Below are positions 1 through 9,970 of a DNA stretch of 64,000 bases, piece after piece. The position numbers and the translations under genes were made by a program. Source of the stretch: Leptospira interrogans serovar Manilae (GTDB lineage Bacteria; Spirochaetota; Leptospiria; Leptospirales; Leptospiraceae); assembly GCA_945887855.1 (NCBI GenBank), contig CAMCZP010000001.1:1-64000 (forward strand), given 5' to 3'. The notes beneath the pieces were generated by a model that searched no databases, was not told the DNA's origin, and saw nothing but the letters and a program-made list of their open reading frames with translations. Numbering within the stretch: the first letter of the stretch is position 1; every line of letters starts with the position of its first letter.

Positions 1-2057
1 ATGAGAATGTTGATTGCAGGTCCTGATGTATCTTTAAAAGGATCGCCTACTGTATCACCTACCACGGCTGCTTTGTGGAGGTCGGTTCCTTTCTTGCCTG
101 CAGCTTCGATGTATTTCTTTGCATTGTCCCAAGCACCACCTGAGTTGGCACTGGATATGGCAAGTACTACACCTGATACCAATGCACCAGCTAAAACCCC
201 AGCCAATGCCTTGATTCCAAAGAGGAATCCTACTAAGATAGGAGTTGCTAGGACTAAGATTCCGGGAGGGATCATTTCTCGAAGAGCTGCTGTGGTGGAA
301 ATATCCACACAACGTTTGTAGTCTGGTTTTCCAGTTCCTTCCATAAGCCCAGGGATTTCTCGAAACTGTCGTCGTACTTCTTCTACCATATCTTTGGCTG
401 CATCACCCACAGATTTCATGGTGAACGCACTGAAGAGGAAGGGCAGCATGGCTCCAAAGAGGAGTCCACCAAATACCAGTGGATCTAATAACTCTACAGT
501 ACCGAAATCTTTACCTATTTCTTTGAAAGCTGCTTGCGAACGTGTGATAAAGGCAGCAAAGAGAGCTAGAGAGGTAAGGGCTGCAGAACCAATTGCAAAA
601 CCTTTACCGATGGCTGCTGTTGTATTACCTGCTGCATCCAAAGTATCTGTTCTATTTCTCACTTCTTTACCAAGTTCTGCCATTTCAGCAATACCACCGG
701 CATTGTCAGACACGGGACCATATGCATCGATGGTAAGTCCAATGGCAATCGTGGAGATCATCCCCAAGGCTGCTATGGCAATTCCATACATTCCTGCGAG
801 TGTGCTGGAAATTACAATTGTAATCACCAGGAGTATGACAGGTACTACTGTACTCTTGTATCCCAATGCCAAACCATAGATGATGTTGGTGGCGGCACCA
901 GTTTCTGAAGATTGTGCTACTTCGCGAACGGGGGTATAGGAGTGGGATGTGAAATACTCTGTGATAAGTCCAATGAACATTCCGGAGAAGAGCCCGAGTA
1001 TCAATGACCAATACACATCCATACGTGTGATGGTTTGGTTGTTGATAACAAATTCATCGATCATAAATCTTTGGGTTACAAAGTACATCACCACAGCCAT
1101 GAGAATTGTAGAAATCCAAAGTTGTTTTTTCAAAGCCCCTTCCACGCTATCACCTTCTTTGACAGAAGCAAAGAGTGTGGTTACAAGAGAGACGGGAATT
1201 CCAAAAGCGGATATTAAAACGGGATAGAGGAGGGCATCTATATTGCCTGTGAGGGCAGTGGCTGTTGCACCAATCACCAGAGCCGCACAGGTGGCTTCAG
1301 CAGCCGATCCAAAGAGATCTGCACCCATACCGGCAATGTCGCCGACATTGTCGCCCACGTTGTCTGCAATGGTAGCTGGGTTTCGGGGGTCATCTTCTGG
1401 GATTCCTTTTTCTACCTTTCCTACAAGGTCAGCTCCCACATCGGCAGCTTTTGTGTAGATACCTCCACCCACACGCCCAAATAGGGCAACGGAAGATCCA
1501 CCCAATCCAAAACCTGCAAGGCACTCCATCACAATGAGACGGAGATTGTCTGCGGGGAAAAGTCCCAAAAAGATCTGAAGAAGCACAATTAGCCCAAGTA
1601 TTGCCAAACCAATGAGCCCAAAGCCCATGACAGCGCCTGAGTCAAACGCTACGCGAAATGCCTTGGAGATGGACTCTTTTGCAGCTTGGGTGGTGCGCAC
1701 ATTCCCCAAAGTAGCAATTTTCATGCCTATAAACCCGGACAGGCAGGAGATTGCAGCACCACTGACAAATGCTATGGCTGTAAATACGCCCTCATTGACT
1801 TCGGGAGTTTTCGGATTGTCTAAGAGAGCTACGATAGCTACTGCCATGACCGCAATAAAAATTGCGATTACTTTGTACTCACGCACGAGAAATGCCATAG
1901 CCCCCTCTGCAATTGCAGAAGAGATGACGATCAATTTCTGGTCTGAGGGGGTAGGAGTAGCTTCACCTACCCGAATACTGGTTACTTTGCGGGCAAAAAA
2001 CAACGCTACTAAGAGAGCGAGGATTGATGACCCGAAGACAATGTATGCTGATATCAT
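1..2057 (-). CDS. hppA: Membrane-bound, K+-dependent-type ion-pumping pyrophosphatase (3' end cut by the window edge)
   Basis: Hydrolyses cytoplasmic PPi and couples this to H+ or Na+ export across the inner membrane. The reverse strand reads about 685 codons from an ATG at 2055-2057 ([10 protein letters not shown]) with no stop before position 1, so only the last few dozen residues are missing. It shows many membrane segments, the PPi-binding motif [11 protein letters not shown], and DNVGDNVGD near residue 235. The motif [16 protein letters not shown] has Ala where K+-independent enzymes have Lys, which by established family rules marks the K+-dependent subclass. Whether Na+ or H+ is pumped cannot be read safely from sequence. 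It is divergent from the next gene with only 41 bp between the start codons, so the two promoters must overlap or lie inside the coding regions. Confidence 0.96.
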   Translation of the reverse strand, partial: MISAYIVFGSSILALLVALFFARKVTSIRVGEATPTPSDQKLIVISSAIAEGAMAFLVREYKVIAIFIAVMAVAIVALLDNPKTPEVNEGVFTAIAFVSGAAISCLSGFIGMKIATLGNVRTTQAAKESISKAFRVAFDSGAVMGFGLIGLAILGLIVLLQIFLGLFPADNLRLIVMECLAGFGLGGSSVALFGRVGGGIYTKAADVGADLVGKVEKGIPEDDPRNPATIADNVGDNVGDIAGMGADLFGSAAEATCAALVIGATATALTGNIDALLYPVLISAFGIPVSLVTTLFASVKEGDSVEGALKKQLWISTILMAVVMYFVTQRFMIDEFVINNQTITRMDVYWSLILGLFSGMFIGLITEYFTSHSYTPVREVAQSSETGAATNIIYGLALGYKSTVVPVILLVITIVISSTLAGMYGIAIAALGMISTIAIGLTIDAYGPVSDNAGGIAEMAELGKEVRNRTDTLDAAGNTTAAIGKGFAIGSAALTSLALFAAFITRSQAAFKEIGKDFGTVELLDPLVFGGLLFGAMLPFLFSAFTMKSVGDAAKDMVEEVRRQFREIPGLMEGTGKPDYKRCVDISTTAALREMIPPGILVLATPILVGFLFGIKALAGVLAGALVSGVVLAISSANSGGAWDNAKKYIEAAGKKGTDLHKAAVVGDTVGDPFKDTSGPAINIL

Positions 2058-2098
2058 TCGAGATTACCTTTTTCATTCAGATGACCGAATAGAAATAT

Positions 2099-3289
2099 GT
2101 GGAAAAAGAAAGGTCAAGCCAAAAATCAGGATGGCGGGCATACTTCTTTTTAGGTAGGGGAGCCTTTTTCTTCGTATTTGCTATTGGTTTCGTATCGGGG
2201 ATTTTCGCTGTGGACGATCCCCCTGATTTTTACAAAATTTTATTGTCGGAAGCAGAATACTACCACTTTCAAAAGCGTCCCGAAATTTCTCGAGAAAAAC
2301 TGAACAAGATTAAAGTTGAGTATCCCAAATACTTAGAATATGGCTACTTTCGTTTGAGTGGAAGGCTCTACGAAGAGAGTGGAAGGGAGACGGAATCCAT
2401 TGAAGAGTATGAAAAAGCCCTCCGCACCAAAAAGGATGACTCAGAGCTTGCCCTTAAGCTCCATACTATCCATCTAAAAGATAGACGAATTAGAAAAGCG
2501 TTTGATTTTTTGCGAATTTATCTATTTTTACAACCCGGTGACAACACTTTGCGATACAAATCATTGGTTTTATCCTCAAGATTGGGAGAAAAAAAGTACT
2601 TTGAATTTGCAAAGAATAGAATTGAAAAGACTTCTGGAAAAGACTCCGAAGAGGAAAATCTTAAAATATTGGATGTGCTGCTAAAGGATAAGAAATTTAC
2701 TGAAGGTATCACAATTGCAAAAGCTAAGGTTGAACAATTTCCATTTAACCTAAAATACCATGAATACTTACGAATTTATCAATACAATGTATCTCCCGAA
2801 TCCATGGAAATGGAAGAGTTACTCATAGATACAGCAGCAATATTTTTTAAAGAGAAAAAATATTCTTTGGATTTAGCGCAGTTTTATACAAAAAAGAAGA
2901 GGTACTTTGCAGCTTTAAATTTAATCCGGAGAATGTTTTCGCAAGGGTTGGCAAAGGAAGGTTGGGATGTGGAAGAAGAGATACTCTTTTTACTTCGTTC
3001 TACATATTTTCAATTGGGACTCAAAGAACAGGCAAGGGATGTATCTCAATTGGTGAATATGATTAGAAAAGTTGAGCATTTGACGGAAGAGGAAATTGAA
3101 ACAAAGTATCTACTAAATAAAAATAGAGAAATATTAGTGTATGCAATTTTTTATTTAGAGAAATTGAAATTTAAAAAAGTGGATTTGTATAGAGAAAGAC
3201 TTGTCAATCGAGATCAAAAATTGGGAGACAAAGAGTTTATGAATATTTTCCCAATTTTTGACTATGAAATGAATACAGAAATGTATTAG
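2099..3289 (+). CDS. Exported or membrane-anchored TPR-like protein of unknown function
   Basis: A 396-residue protein read from a GTG start; no better in-frame start precedes the hydrophobic segment at about residues 18-38, which looks like an uncleaved signal anchor or a signal peptide. The rest is helical with TPR-like spacing, for example around residues 70-115 (YGYFRLSGRLYEESGRETES) and again around 235-330, suggesting a periplasmic scaffold. No catalytic motif is visible. The Shine-Dalgarno is weak, so the start is uncertain. It converges on the following reverse-strand gene with a 4-bp overlap of the stop regions. Confidence 0.75.
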   Translation: MEKERSSQKSGWRAYFFLGRGAFFFVFAIGFVSGIFAVDDPPDFYKILLSEAEYYHFQKRPEISREKLNKIKVEYPKYLEYGYFRLSGRLYEESGRETESIEEYEKALRTKKDDSELALKLHTIHLKDRRIRKAFDFLRIYLFLQPGDNTLRYKSLVLSSRLGEKKYFEFAKNRIEKTSGKDSEEENLKILDVLLKDKKFTEGITIAKAKVEQFPFNLKYHEYLRIYQYNVSPESMEMEELLIDTAAIFFKEKKYSLDLAQFYTKKKRYFAALNLIRRMFSQGLAKEGWDVEEEILFLLRSTYFQLGLKEQARDVSQLVNMIRKVEHLTEEEIETKYLLNKNREILVYAIFYLEKLKFKKVDLYRERLVNRDQKLGDKEFMNIFPIFDYEMNTEMY

Positions 3290-3714
3290 TTTAGCCCCGG
3301 AAAAAAGAATTTAACCGCAGCAGCTTCTTTGGAAACACCGGAACCTACCTTTCCAATGTAAGCTCCATACTTGTCCCGCACGTTCCCGCTTGGGTCAATC
3401 TTTCCAAGTAGGCTACCGTATTTATCCCTGACGTCACCTGAGTCTGTGACTTTTCCCAAGTAAGCACCTGCTCTATCTCTTACATTTCCACTCGGGTCTA
3501 CTTTTCCTAGATAGCTACCATGCTTATCTCTCAGAGAACCTTTGGAGTCAAGCTTTCCCTCATAACTTCCATACTTATCCCGAAAGCTTCCATCTTCTTG
3601 AACTTTTCCTTTGTAAGATCCATATTTATCACGGATATCAGTATCATTGGAAATTATTGGAGTACAGAGAAAAATAAAAAGAATGCCCATATAGATTGAT
3701 AAAGATTTATACAT
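3286..3714 (-). CDS. Exported protein of six tandem 17-residue repeats (beta-flower-like)
   Basis: From the ATG at 3712-3714 (MYKSLSIYMGILFIFL) the protein has a clear signal peptide ending near IISND, followed by six tandem units of about 17 residues with the pattern R-D-K-Y-G-S-Y-x-G-K-V-D-x-x-G-x-V; at DNA level this is a 51-bp tandem repeat. The longer reading frame to 3768 adds a charged N-terminus that does not fit a signal peptide, and GGGATA lies upstream of the chosen start. The repeat resembles the short beta-hairpin units of the group annotated as 5-fold beta-flower proteins; that family call is from memory and is inference. Function is unknown; it is probably a small periplasmic or surface protein. 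Confidence 0.75.
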   Translation of the reverse strand: MYKSLSIYMGILFIFLCTPIISNDTDIRDKYGSYKGKVQEDGSFRDKYGSYEGKLDSKGSLRDKHGSYLGKVDPSGNVRDRAGAYLGKVTDSGDVRDKYGSLLGKIDPSGNVRDKYGAYIGKVGSGVSKEAAAVKFFFPGLN

Positions 3715-3870
3715 ATATCCCGCCTTTATGCAAATTAGCTTATTTTTAAAATCATAGTAAATTATCAATATTTTAGACTGTAGAATCCTTACCTCTAAAA
3801 AACAAAATAAAGTATTTGGTGAAAAAATTTCTTCCCTGAAAAGGAAAACTGAAAAATAAATGAAAATGAA

Positions 3871-4428
3871 ATGTCTGGTTCACAAATCCCTCCCATCTGG
3901 ATTGATAACTTTTTAAAAGATTTGCAAAGGATCAAAATACAAAAAAGGGAGTACTATCTAAAAACAGGAGATAAGGTCAATACAATAGGATATGTGAGGA
4001 AGGGTATTTTTAAATTGGTCACTCACAACAAAGGTAAGGATGTCATCAAAGACTTTTGCATGGAAACGGATTTTTTAGGTTCTTATGGGAGTATTTTAAC
4101 AGGTGATCCCATCCAGTTTGATATCATTGCAATGGAAGATTCTGAAGTATATGTAGGAAATTTAAATAAAGTATTAGAAAGTCATAAGGATACATTTGAA
4201 TATTTAAAACTTTCCAAGTTTTATTTGGAAGATGTATATCTTAAAAAAGAAGATAGAGATTATGATTTTATGATTATTGGCATTGAAGAAAAATATATAA
4301 AGTTTATGGAATTATATGGTTTGCATATAAATCGTATCTCTAAAGAAGAAATAGCATCATATTTAGGTATCACATTTTCATCATTTTTACGATTTGAAAG
4401 AAAGTTTAAAAATATTAAATTAAAGTAA
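3871..4428 (+). CDS. Crp/Fnr-family transcriptional regulator
   Basis: A 185-residue protein with an N-terminal cyclic-nucleotide-binding-type beta-roll (about residues 15-110, with G-Y-V-R-K-G-I-F-K-L and a G-S-Y-G-S-I-L-T-G turn) and a short C-terminal helix-turn-helix (EEIASYLGITFSSFLRFERK, about 155-174). The canonical cAMP phosphate-binding cassette with Arg is not evident, so the ligand is unknown and may be neither cAMP nor a nucleotide. It lies 13 bp before pgi on the same strand and is probably co-transcribed, but this does not prove that it regulates pgi. Confidence 0.85.
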   Translation: MSGSQIPPIWIDNFLKDLQRIKIQKREYYLKTGDKVNTIGYVRKGIFKLVTHNKGKDVIKDFCMETDFLGSYGSILTGDPIQFDIIAMEDSEVYVGNLNKVLESHKDTFEYLKLSKFYLEDVYLKKEDRDYDFMIIGIEEKYIKFMELYGLHINRISKEEIASYLGITFSSFLRFERKFKNIKLK

Positions 4429-4441
4429 ATTAGGAGAATAT

Positions 4442-5788
4442 ATGAATATAAAAGTACTATCGAATTTTACTAAAGGATTTCTAACCCAGTCTGAAATTTC
4501 TCAGGAATTAGAAAATGCTAACAGGGCAATGGAACTATTGTACTCTAAAAAGGGAGAGGGAAATGAATTTCTTGGATGGGTAGATCTCCCTATGAAAATG
4601 GAATCTTCTGAAATGGATGCAATTGAAACAGCAGCCAAAGAAATTGCAGCACAATCAGAGTTTTTGGTGGTGGTGGGGATCGGGGGGTCATACCTCGGAG
4701 CCAGGGCAGTTTTAGAAGCTACCACCAGTCCTTTTTCTATCTACAGTAAAGATAAAAATCCTGTTAAAATTTTATATGCGGGTCATCATATAGATTCTGA
4801 ATACCATACAGATCTCTTGGAATTTTTAAAGGATAAAGATTTTAGTGTAAATGTGATTTCTAAATCTGGTACTACAACAGAGCCCGCTTTGGCATTTCGA
4901 AGCTTACTAGCACTCTCTGAAAAAAAATATGGGAAAGAGGGAAGTAAAAAAAGAATCTATGCAACTACAGATGCTAAAAAAGGGGCATTGAAGAAGTTAT
5001 CCGATGAATATGGATTTAAAACATTTGTAATACCCGATGATGTGGGTGGACGATATTCTGTGCTCACACCTGTGGGTTTACTGCCTATAGCTGCTGCTGG
5101 GAAGGATATTCGCTCCCTGCACAGGGGTGCTTTAGAGTTAGAAGAAAGCTTTCGTAAGCTTAAGGGTGAACAAAATATAGCCTGTTACTATGCCGCACTA
5201 CGAAATGCACTTTACAAAAAAGGTAAAAAAGTTGAAATTCTGGTTAATTATAATCCAAGACTACATTACATAACAGAATGGTGGAAACAACTCTTTGGTG
5301 AGAGCGAAGGAAAAAATAAAAAAGGTATTTTTCCTGCGGGTGTGGACTTTACATCCGATTTGCATTCTATGGGGCAGTACATCCAGGATGGAGAAAGATT
5401 TTTATTTGAAACAGTTCTGAGTTTAGAAAATTCCAATAAAGATATGACGATTGAAACGTTTGCGGGTGACCCTGATGGACTCAACTATCTAACAGGTAAA
5501 ACATTGTCATACGTAAACTCAAAAGCTATTCAGGGAACAAAATTAGCACATCATGAGGGTGGTGTACCAAATATTGAAATTCAATTAAAAGACTTGAGTG
5601 AAAAATCATTAGGGCAGCTCATCTATTTTTACGAATTTGCTTGTGGGGTCTCCGGATATATGTTGGGAATCAATCCTTTTGACCAACCCGGGGTAGAGGA
5701 TTATAAAAATAATATGTTTGCTCTGTTAGGTAAAAAAGGGTATGAAAGTAAAAAAGCGGAAGTGGAGAAAAAACTTTCTGAACTATGA
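4442..5788 (+). CDS. pgi: Glucose-6-phosphate isomerase
   Basis: Interconverts glucose 6-phosphate and fructose 6-phosphate in glycolysis, gluconeogenesis and the entry to the pentose phosphate pathway. The 448-residue length fits the short bacterial (Bacillus-like) PGI class. Visible motifs are the phosphate-binding GIGGSYLGAR near residue 79 and SKSGTTTEP near 140, the family signature GGRYSVLTPVGLLP near 203, the catalytic-Glu loop GESEG near 285, HSMGQYIQDG, and the C-terminal Lys in GVEDYKNN. A good Shine-Dalgarno (TAGGAGA) precedes the ATG. The stop overlaps the start of the next gene by 4 bp (ATGA), so the two are translationally coupled. Confidence 0.97.
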   Translation: MNIKVLSNFTKGFLTQSEISQELENANRAMELLYSKKGEGNEFLGWVDLPMKMESSEMDAIETAAKEIAAQSEFLVVVGIGGSYLGARAVLEATTSPFSIYSKDKNPVKILYAGHHIDSEYHTDLLEFLKDKDFSVNVISKSGTTTEPALAFRSLLALSEKKYGKEGSKKRIYATTDAKKGALKKLSDEYGFKTFVIPDDVGGRYSVLTPVGLLPIAAAGKDIRSLHRGALELEESFRKLKGEQNIACYYAALRNALYKKGKKVEILVNYNPRLHYITEWWKQLFGESEGKNKKGIFPAGVDFTSDLHSMGQYIQDGERFLFETVLSLENSNKDMTIETFAGDPDGLNYLTGKTLSYVNSKAIQGTKLAHHEGGVPNIEIQLKDLSEKSLGQLIYFYEFACGVSGYMLGINPFDQPGVEDYKNNMFALLGKKGYESKKAEVEKKLSEL

Positions 5789-6861
5789 AAATTCTTATGA
5801 CCGGGGGATCTGGTAGCATAGGGAGTGAGCTTATCCCTATCCTCCTTTCGTCTGGTCATACAATCGTATCACTTTCTAGGCGAATAATTGGTATCAGTCA
5901 CTCAAATTTTAAATCTATACAATGTGATCTTTCAAATGTATCATTTGAAAATGGTAAATTTATATACAAAGGGAATGAGGAAGTTGAGCATTCCTTACAA
6001 ACTAATATAGTTAAAATAGATTGTATACTCCATCTAGCTGGGCTTCCATCTGGTGAAGGGTATACTCTGGAAGACTATTTACAACAAAATGTATACCCCA
6101 CTCAAACATTGGTTGGTATTGCAAAATATTTTAATATTCCAAAGTTTATATATTCAAGCACTGCATCTGTTTATGGAGAAAATGAATCACGTAAACCTTC
6201 CATTGAAACTGATTCACTAAATGGAAAATCATATTATGCAGTATCAAAAATTGAATCTGAAAAATATGTACTACAATCAAATATACCTAACTTTATTATC
6301 TTTAGAATTAGCTCTGTGTATGGTAGAAATCTAAAAAGTTATATAAATAAAATAGTTAAATATTATGATAAATCTATATTCCCTTTTCCTCTCAAAAAGA
6401 ACTTATTTAAATCTTTTATATACATTGAAGATTTACTAAATTTTATTACGAGTGGGTTAATGTATGAGGGAAGTGGAATCTTTAATCTCTCCCATCCCCA
6501 AAAAGTTTCATCGGAAATGCTTTATAAGACTCTCTCCAATTTCTATCCAAAAATTGTTCTTAAAATTTTTATTCCTGAGTTTTCCGTATTTATAGAAGAA
6601 AATATATATAAAGTCTTTAGTAAGATGAGAAGTATTACTGAAAAAATGAGTAATAACAAAAGAGGAAACCTATTTAATACTATTGCTAAAATATCGAAAT
6701 GGTCAGTTTTTAAAAAAAGGGAATCTATGCTAAAACCCCTTTTTCATAAATCTCTAATCAATCCTTCAAAAGCAATCCAAGAGCTAAACTATACTCCAAA
6801 AATAGACATTCAGACTGGGATCCAGGCTATTTTACTTCCAAGGAATGGTAAGAATAATTAA
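5785..6861 (+). CDS. NAD-dependent epimerase/dehydratase (extended SDR)
   Basis: A 358-residue extended short-chain dehydrogenase, probably acting on a nucleotide sugar. It has the N-terminal Rossmann motif TGGSGSIG, the Ser/Thr region SSTASVYGE near residue 125 and the catalytic Y-x3-K in YYAVSKIESEKY near 150. The C-terminal half is Lys/Ile-rich and diverged, so the substrate cannot be named. Its 4-bp overlap with pgi suggests a link to sugar-phosphate metabolism or envelope polysaccharide. Confidence 0.85.
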   Translation: MKILMTGGSGSIGSELIPILLSSGHTIVSLSRRIIGISHSNFKSIQCDLSNVSFENGKFIYKGNEEVEHSLQTNIVKIDCILHLAGLPSGEGYTLEDYLQQNVYPTQTLVGIAKYFNIPKFIYSSTASVYGENESRKPSIETDSLNGKSYYAVSKIESEKYVLQSNIPNFIIFRISSVYGRNLKSYINKIVKYYDKSIFPFPLKKNLFKSFIYIEDLLNFITSGLMYEGSGIFNLSHPQKVSSEMLYKTLSNFYPKIVLKIFIPEFSVFIEENIYKVFSKMRSITEKMSNNKRGNLFNTIAKISKWSVFKKRESMLKPLFHKSLINPSKAIQELNYTPKIDIQTGIQAILLPRNGKNN

Positions 6862-6872
6862 GTACTACAGAA

Positions 6873-8141
6873 TTACTTGGTAACTTGAAACTTCATAATT
6901 TCATGCCATGAATTGGATGAAGATTTCAATGAACTGTCATACTTAGCAAAAACTTTTATTTCACCTTCCTCCAATAAAACAGATCCAGTGAAAAATGATC
7001 CATCTTTAGGGGTAAAGATTTGCCAATCATTTAGTTCATCAACAAATGCTATTTCCTGTGCTTCATTGACTTGAAAGGAAAAAGGTATTTGTCCATTTTT
7101 TAGAGTCCCTACTTTAGGATATTTGATTTGGATCTTAGTATGGTCTAAAATTTCTGGGTACACCCCTTTGGCATTTTTTTTATGAAACTGAATCTTTTGC
7201 TCTAGTATGATTGGAAGTGGCCCTGAAGTAGAGCTAACTTTGCCATACACTTTTAAATCATAAACACCCACCCCAGGTGATCTAACTTCAATAGTATATT
7301 TATTTTTATTTTGTTTTATATAAGTAAATTGTTTTTCATTTCCGAGAGAAACTACTAGTTGGACTTTTTTAGGATTTTCAAATGAGACCTCCAAGTATTC
7401 ATCCGTGCTTAGCACTCCTAAGTCTGGAGAAAGATTTTCAAAGTAGTTGGAGTAGAAAGCTGAATATTTTTTTGGCTTATTATAAAAATCAATTTTAGAC
7501 TGGGGTTCCAGTAAGAGCTGCCATTTAGTCTCAAGGGGGAAATGATCTGAGATGAACTTTTTAGGGTGGGTTAAAAAGTAATAATCACTAAATTCTTTTT
7601 TGAATTTATTGTCATACACGTTACCTGCTCCCCATGTGGTATCTATTAATCTCCATTCGCCATCTATTCTCACAGCATTCCAAGAGTGATCGGCGTCTTT
7701 AAAAATTTTCCCTGGGTAATAACTTAAACCTTTTGAATATCCATGTACCAAATGAGAATCTATGCCTGCCTGTTTACAGAGTGATAAAAATAGTTTTGAA
7801 TATTCCTCTGCATTTGCAATACGAGTTTTTAGTATAGATTCGATGCTTTGGTTAATGTGCAGATTTGATTTTGAAAAATTTGTATCATAAGCAATTCTAT
7901 CGGTGACCCAAATATAAATGGATCTAACTTTATCAATTTCTTTATTAGAAATCGAAGTGAGGTATTCAGTAAGCATAGGAATAGATTTTTCAGCGGAGGA
8001 TGGAGTGCTAAGGGCATGTTTATCTACTTCTTTGAAAAATGTAGGATCAATTTCTCTGTATTCATTCAAGTGAACTTTATTAGAGGCACAGGATGTAAAA
8101 AAAAATAAAATAGGTAAAAAGAAGATCATAGAATATATCAT
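6873..8141 (-). CDS. Lipoprotein with a transglutaminase-like domain lacking the catalytic Cys
   Basis: A 422-residue protein with a signal peptide and lipobox (FFFTSC, Cys near residue 18), so it is probably membrane-anchored and periplasmic. Residues of about 60-190 follow the transglutaminase-core/KY-type pattern: IYIWVTDRIAYD, YSKLFLSLCKQAGIDS, the catalytic-type His in DADHSWNAV and the Asp in LIDTTWGAG. The position that should hold the nucleophile (x-C-x-G-Y in active members) reads N-A-E-E-Y; the codon is GCA, so this is a clean Ala and not a one-base change from TGC or TGT. The C-terminal half looks like two beta-sandwich modules. It is likely a non-catalytic binding or scaffold protein. 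The Shine-Dalgarno is poor. Confidence 0.8.
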   Translation of the reverse strand: MIYSMIFFLPILFFFTSCASNKVHLNEYREIDPTFFKEVDKHALSTPSSAEKSIPMLTEYLTSISNKEIDKVRSIYIWVTDRIAYDTNFSKSNLHINQSIESILKTRIANAEEYSKLFLSLCKQAGIDSHLVHGYSKGLSYYPGKIFKDADHSWNAVRIDGEWRLIDTTWGAGNVYDNKFKKEFSDYYFLTHPKKFISDHFPLETKWQLLLEPQSKIDFYNKPKKYSAFYSNYFENLSPDLGVLSTDEYLEVSFENPKKVQLVVSLGNEKQFTYIKQNKNKYTIEVRSPGVGVYDLKVYGKVSSTSGPLPIILEQKIQFHKKNAKGVYPEILDHTKIQIKYPKVGTLKNGQIPFSFQVNEAQEIAFVDELNDWQIFTPKDGSFFTGSVLLEEGEIKVFAKYDSSLKSSSNSWHEIMKFQVTK

Positions 8142-8248
8142 TTATTTTTATCTAAAATAAAATTACTTAATGGAATATTGAAAAAGTTTAGAAATAGATT
8201 TTTATAAAAAAATAGATTAAATAACATACTAAAAAAGAAAATTAAAAA

Positions 8249-9970
8249 TTAAAATTTAGGCTCGGTTGCATCTTCCCATTCTTCTTCTGGTTCCATAAGT
8301 TTGGGAATCATTTTTTTACATCTATCATGGTGAAATCTTATTACGGGATCATCGGGAAAAGTACTTTTACATTTCTTTAGAAGATCAAGCGCATGTTTGG
8401 GATCTCTCTCATAGAATTTATTAATAGCATCCGCTAGATCATCTCTTGTGGCATCTTTTTTTTCAATATTATCTTCAGAATCAGCATCATATACTTCAAA
8501 AATTTTAATAGGACGGTTTTTCCCTTTCACCCTGACTCTGTCAATGTAGCGGATTTTAAATTTATCTGGGTAATCTATACTTTCATAAAAGTGTTCTGAA
8601 ATTAAAAAACCCACTCCATAAAACTTTGTGATACTCTCAATACGGGAAGCTAGATTTACAGTGTCCGAAATTACTGTTGTTTCCATCCTGTTGTTTTCTC
8701 CGATGGTTCCAAACATCATCTCACCGGAGTGAATTCCTATTCCTATTTCAAGAGGAGGTCTTTGGGATGTATTTCTATTTTTTTCATTATAAGTTTTCAG
8801 CTTATTAAACATTTCTATTCCTGCATGCAATGCATCTTCTCCTTCTCCACGAAATAGAGCCATGATAGCATCTCCAATGAATTTATCTATAAATCCATTG
8901 TATTGTCTTACAATAGGTCCCATTTCCTTTAGATAGGAATTGATAAACTCAAAATTTTCTTCTGGACTCATTTTTTCAGAGATAGTGGTAAAGGATCGTA
9001 TGTCTGAAAAGAGAACTGTCATCTCCTTTTTCACGCTCAAACCTAACTTGATAGTGCTAATAGAATCAATTGACAACAACTGAAGTGATTCTCTAGGTAC
9101 AAATCGTTCAAGTGATATATTTAGCTCTTTTAGGTTAACCATTGCTTTTTTTAAGGAATGTGAGCTGATAATCAATTTTAATAATATAAAAGCCGAGTAC
9201 AGCAGTACACCAACCGAGAGGCTATATAATAAAACACTATAAATCCCTGATTTTATCAAAACTACTTTGTAAATATCAGAAAGATCTTCCCCCAATGTTT
9301 CAATTGATTCGCCAAATTCACTTTCAATTATTTCAGTTATTACTATATCTAATTGTTTTTTATTATTTAAGATAAAAGTAGAATGATTTAAAAAGACTTC
9401 AATTTCTATATTATCTTTACTTATATTATTTGTTTTAATTTTTTGAATTATCTCAAAAGCCCCTTTGTAGAACTTATCATCAGTAATAATATTATAAAGT
9501 AAAATATATTTTAATAAGGAATCGAGTTGTTCTTTTTTGTTAGGGTATTTTAGGGAAAGCTTTCGCACTGAAATTGGAATCACAGACAAAGAATGTGTGT
9601 ATATGGAATTTTTTTCTTTAAATTCTTCTATTTTTTCTTTTTTAGCTTCAAAGTTTAATTTAACAGTTTCAATTAGTTTCTTAATCCTAATGGAGTCTTC
9701 GTTAGGGAGCATGTATAAAAAATCATCAAAATAAAAAAATGAGTTTTGAATAAATAGTGAAGATTTTTGAATACTATCATAATTTTTTTGTATTGCATTT
9801 TTATTTTTTAAGATTGCTTCATTGAGAAGTGAATCCTCATCTCTCATTTCAATTAATATAGTAATTGTTTTTTCAGCCTTGTCCAAATGGCTCATTTTTG
9901 ATCCTAAAAAAAGAATATACAAAAGCCCTGATATGAATATCCAAAGAAGGATTTTAAATCTAATTTTCAT
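8249..9970 (-). CDS. Membrane class III adenylate cyclase with a periplasmic sensor region
   Basis: Makes a cyclic nucleotide from a purine NTP. The 573 residues comprise TM1 (about 8-26), a long helical extracytoplasmic region (about 30-235), TM2 (about 240-265) and a class III cyclase domain (about 315-500). Metal-binding Asp are in LFSDIRSF and FIGDAIMALF. The adenine-specifying Lys is in DKFIGD and the partner Asp in ISDTVNLASR, followed by the transition-state Asn and Arg. All catalytic residues are present, so an active adenylate cyclase is likely. A short TPR-like tail follows. The start overlaps the end of the upstream cytochrome gene by 4 bp, indicating translational coupling. Confidence 0.93.
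   Translation of the reverse strand: MKIRFKILLWIFISGLLYILFLGSKMSHLDKAEKTITILIEMRDEDSLLNEAILKNKNAIQKNYDSIQKSSLFIQNSFFYFDDFLYMLPNEDSIRIKKLIETVKLNFEAKKEKIEEFKEKNSIYTHSLSVIPISVRKLSLKYPNKKEQLDSLLKYILLYNIITDDKFYKGAFEIIQKIKTNNISKDNIEIEVFLNHSTFILNNKKQLDIVITEIIESEFGESIETLGEDLSDIYKVVLIKSGIYSVLLYSLSVGVLLYSAFILLKLIISSHSLKKAMVNLKELNISLERFVPRESLQLLSIDSISTIKLGLSVKKEMTVLFSDIRSFTTISEKMSPEENFEFINSYLKEMGPIVRQYNGFIDKFIGDAIMALFRGEGEDALHAGIEMFNKLKTYNEKNRNTSQRPPLEIGIGIHSGEMMFGTIGENNRMETTVISDTVNLASRIESITKFYGVGFLISEHFYESIDYPDKFKIRYIDRVRVKGKNRPIKIFEVYDADSEDNIEKKDATRDDLADAINKFYERDPKHALDLLKKCKSTFPDDPVIRFHHDRCKKMIPKLMEPEEEWEDATEPKF

Noticed and set aside
1..2060. Several forward-strand open frames over the first 2 kb
   Set aside because: They are shadows of the pyrophosphatase gene on the reverse strand, which accounts for every base to 2057.
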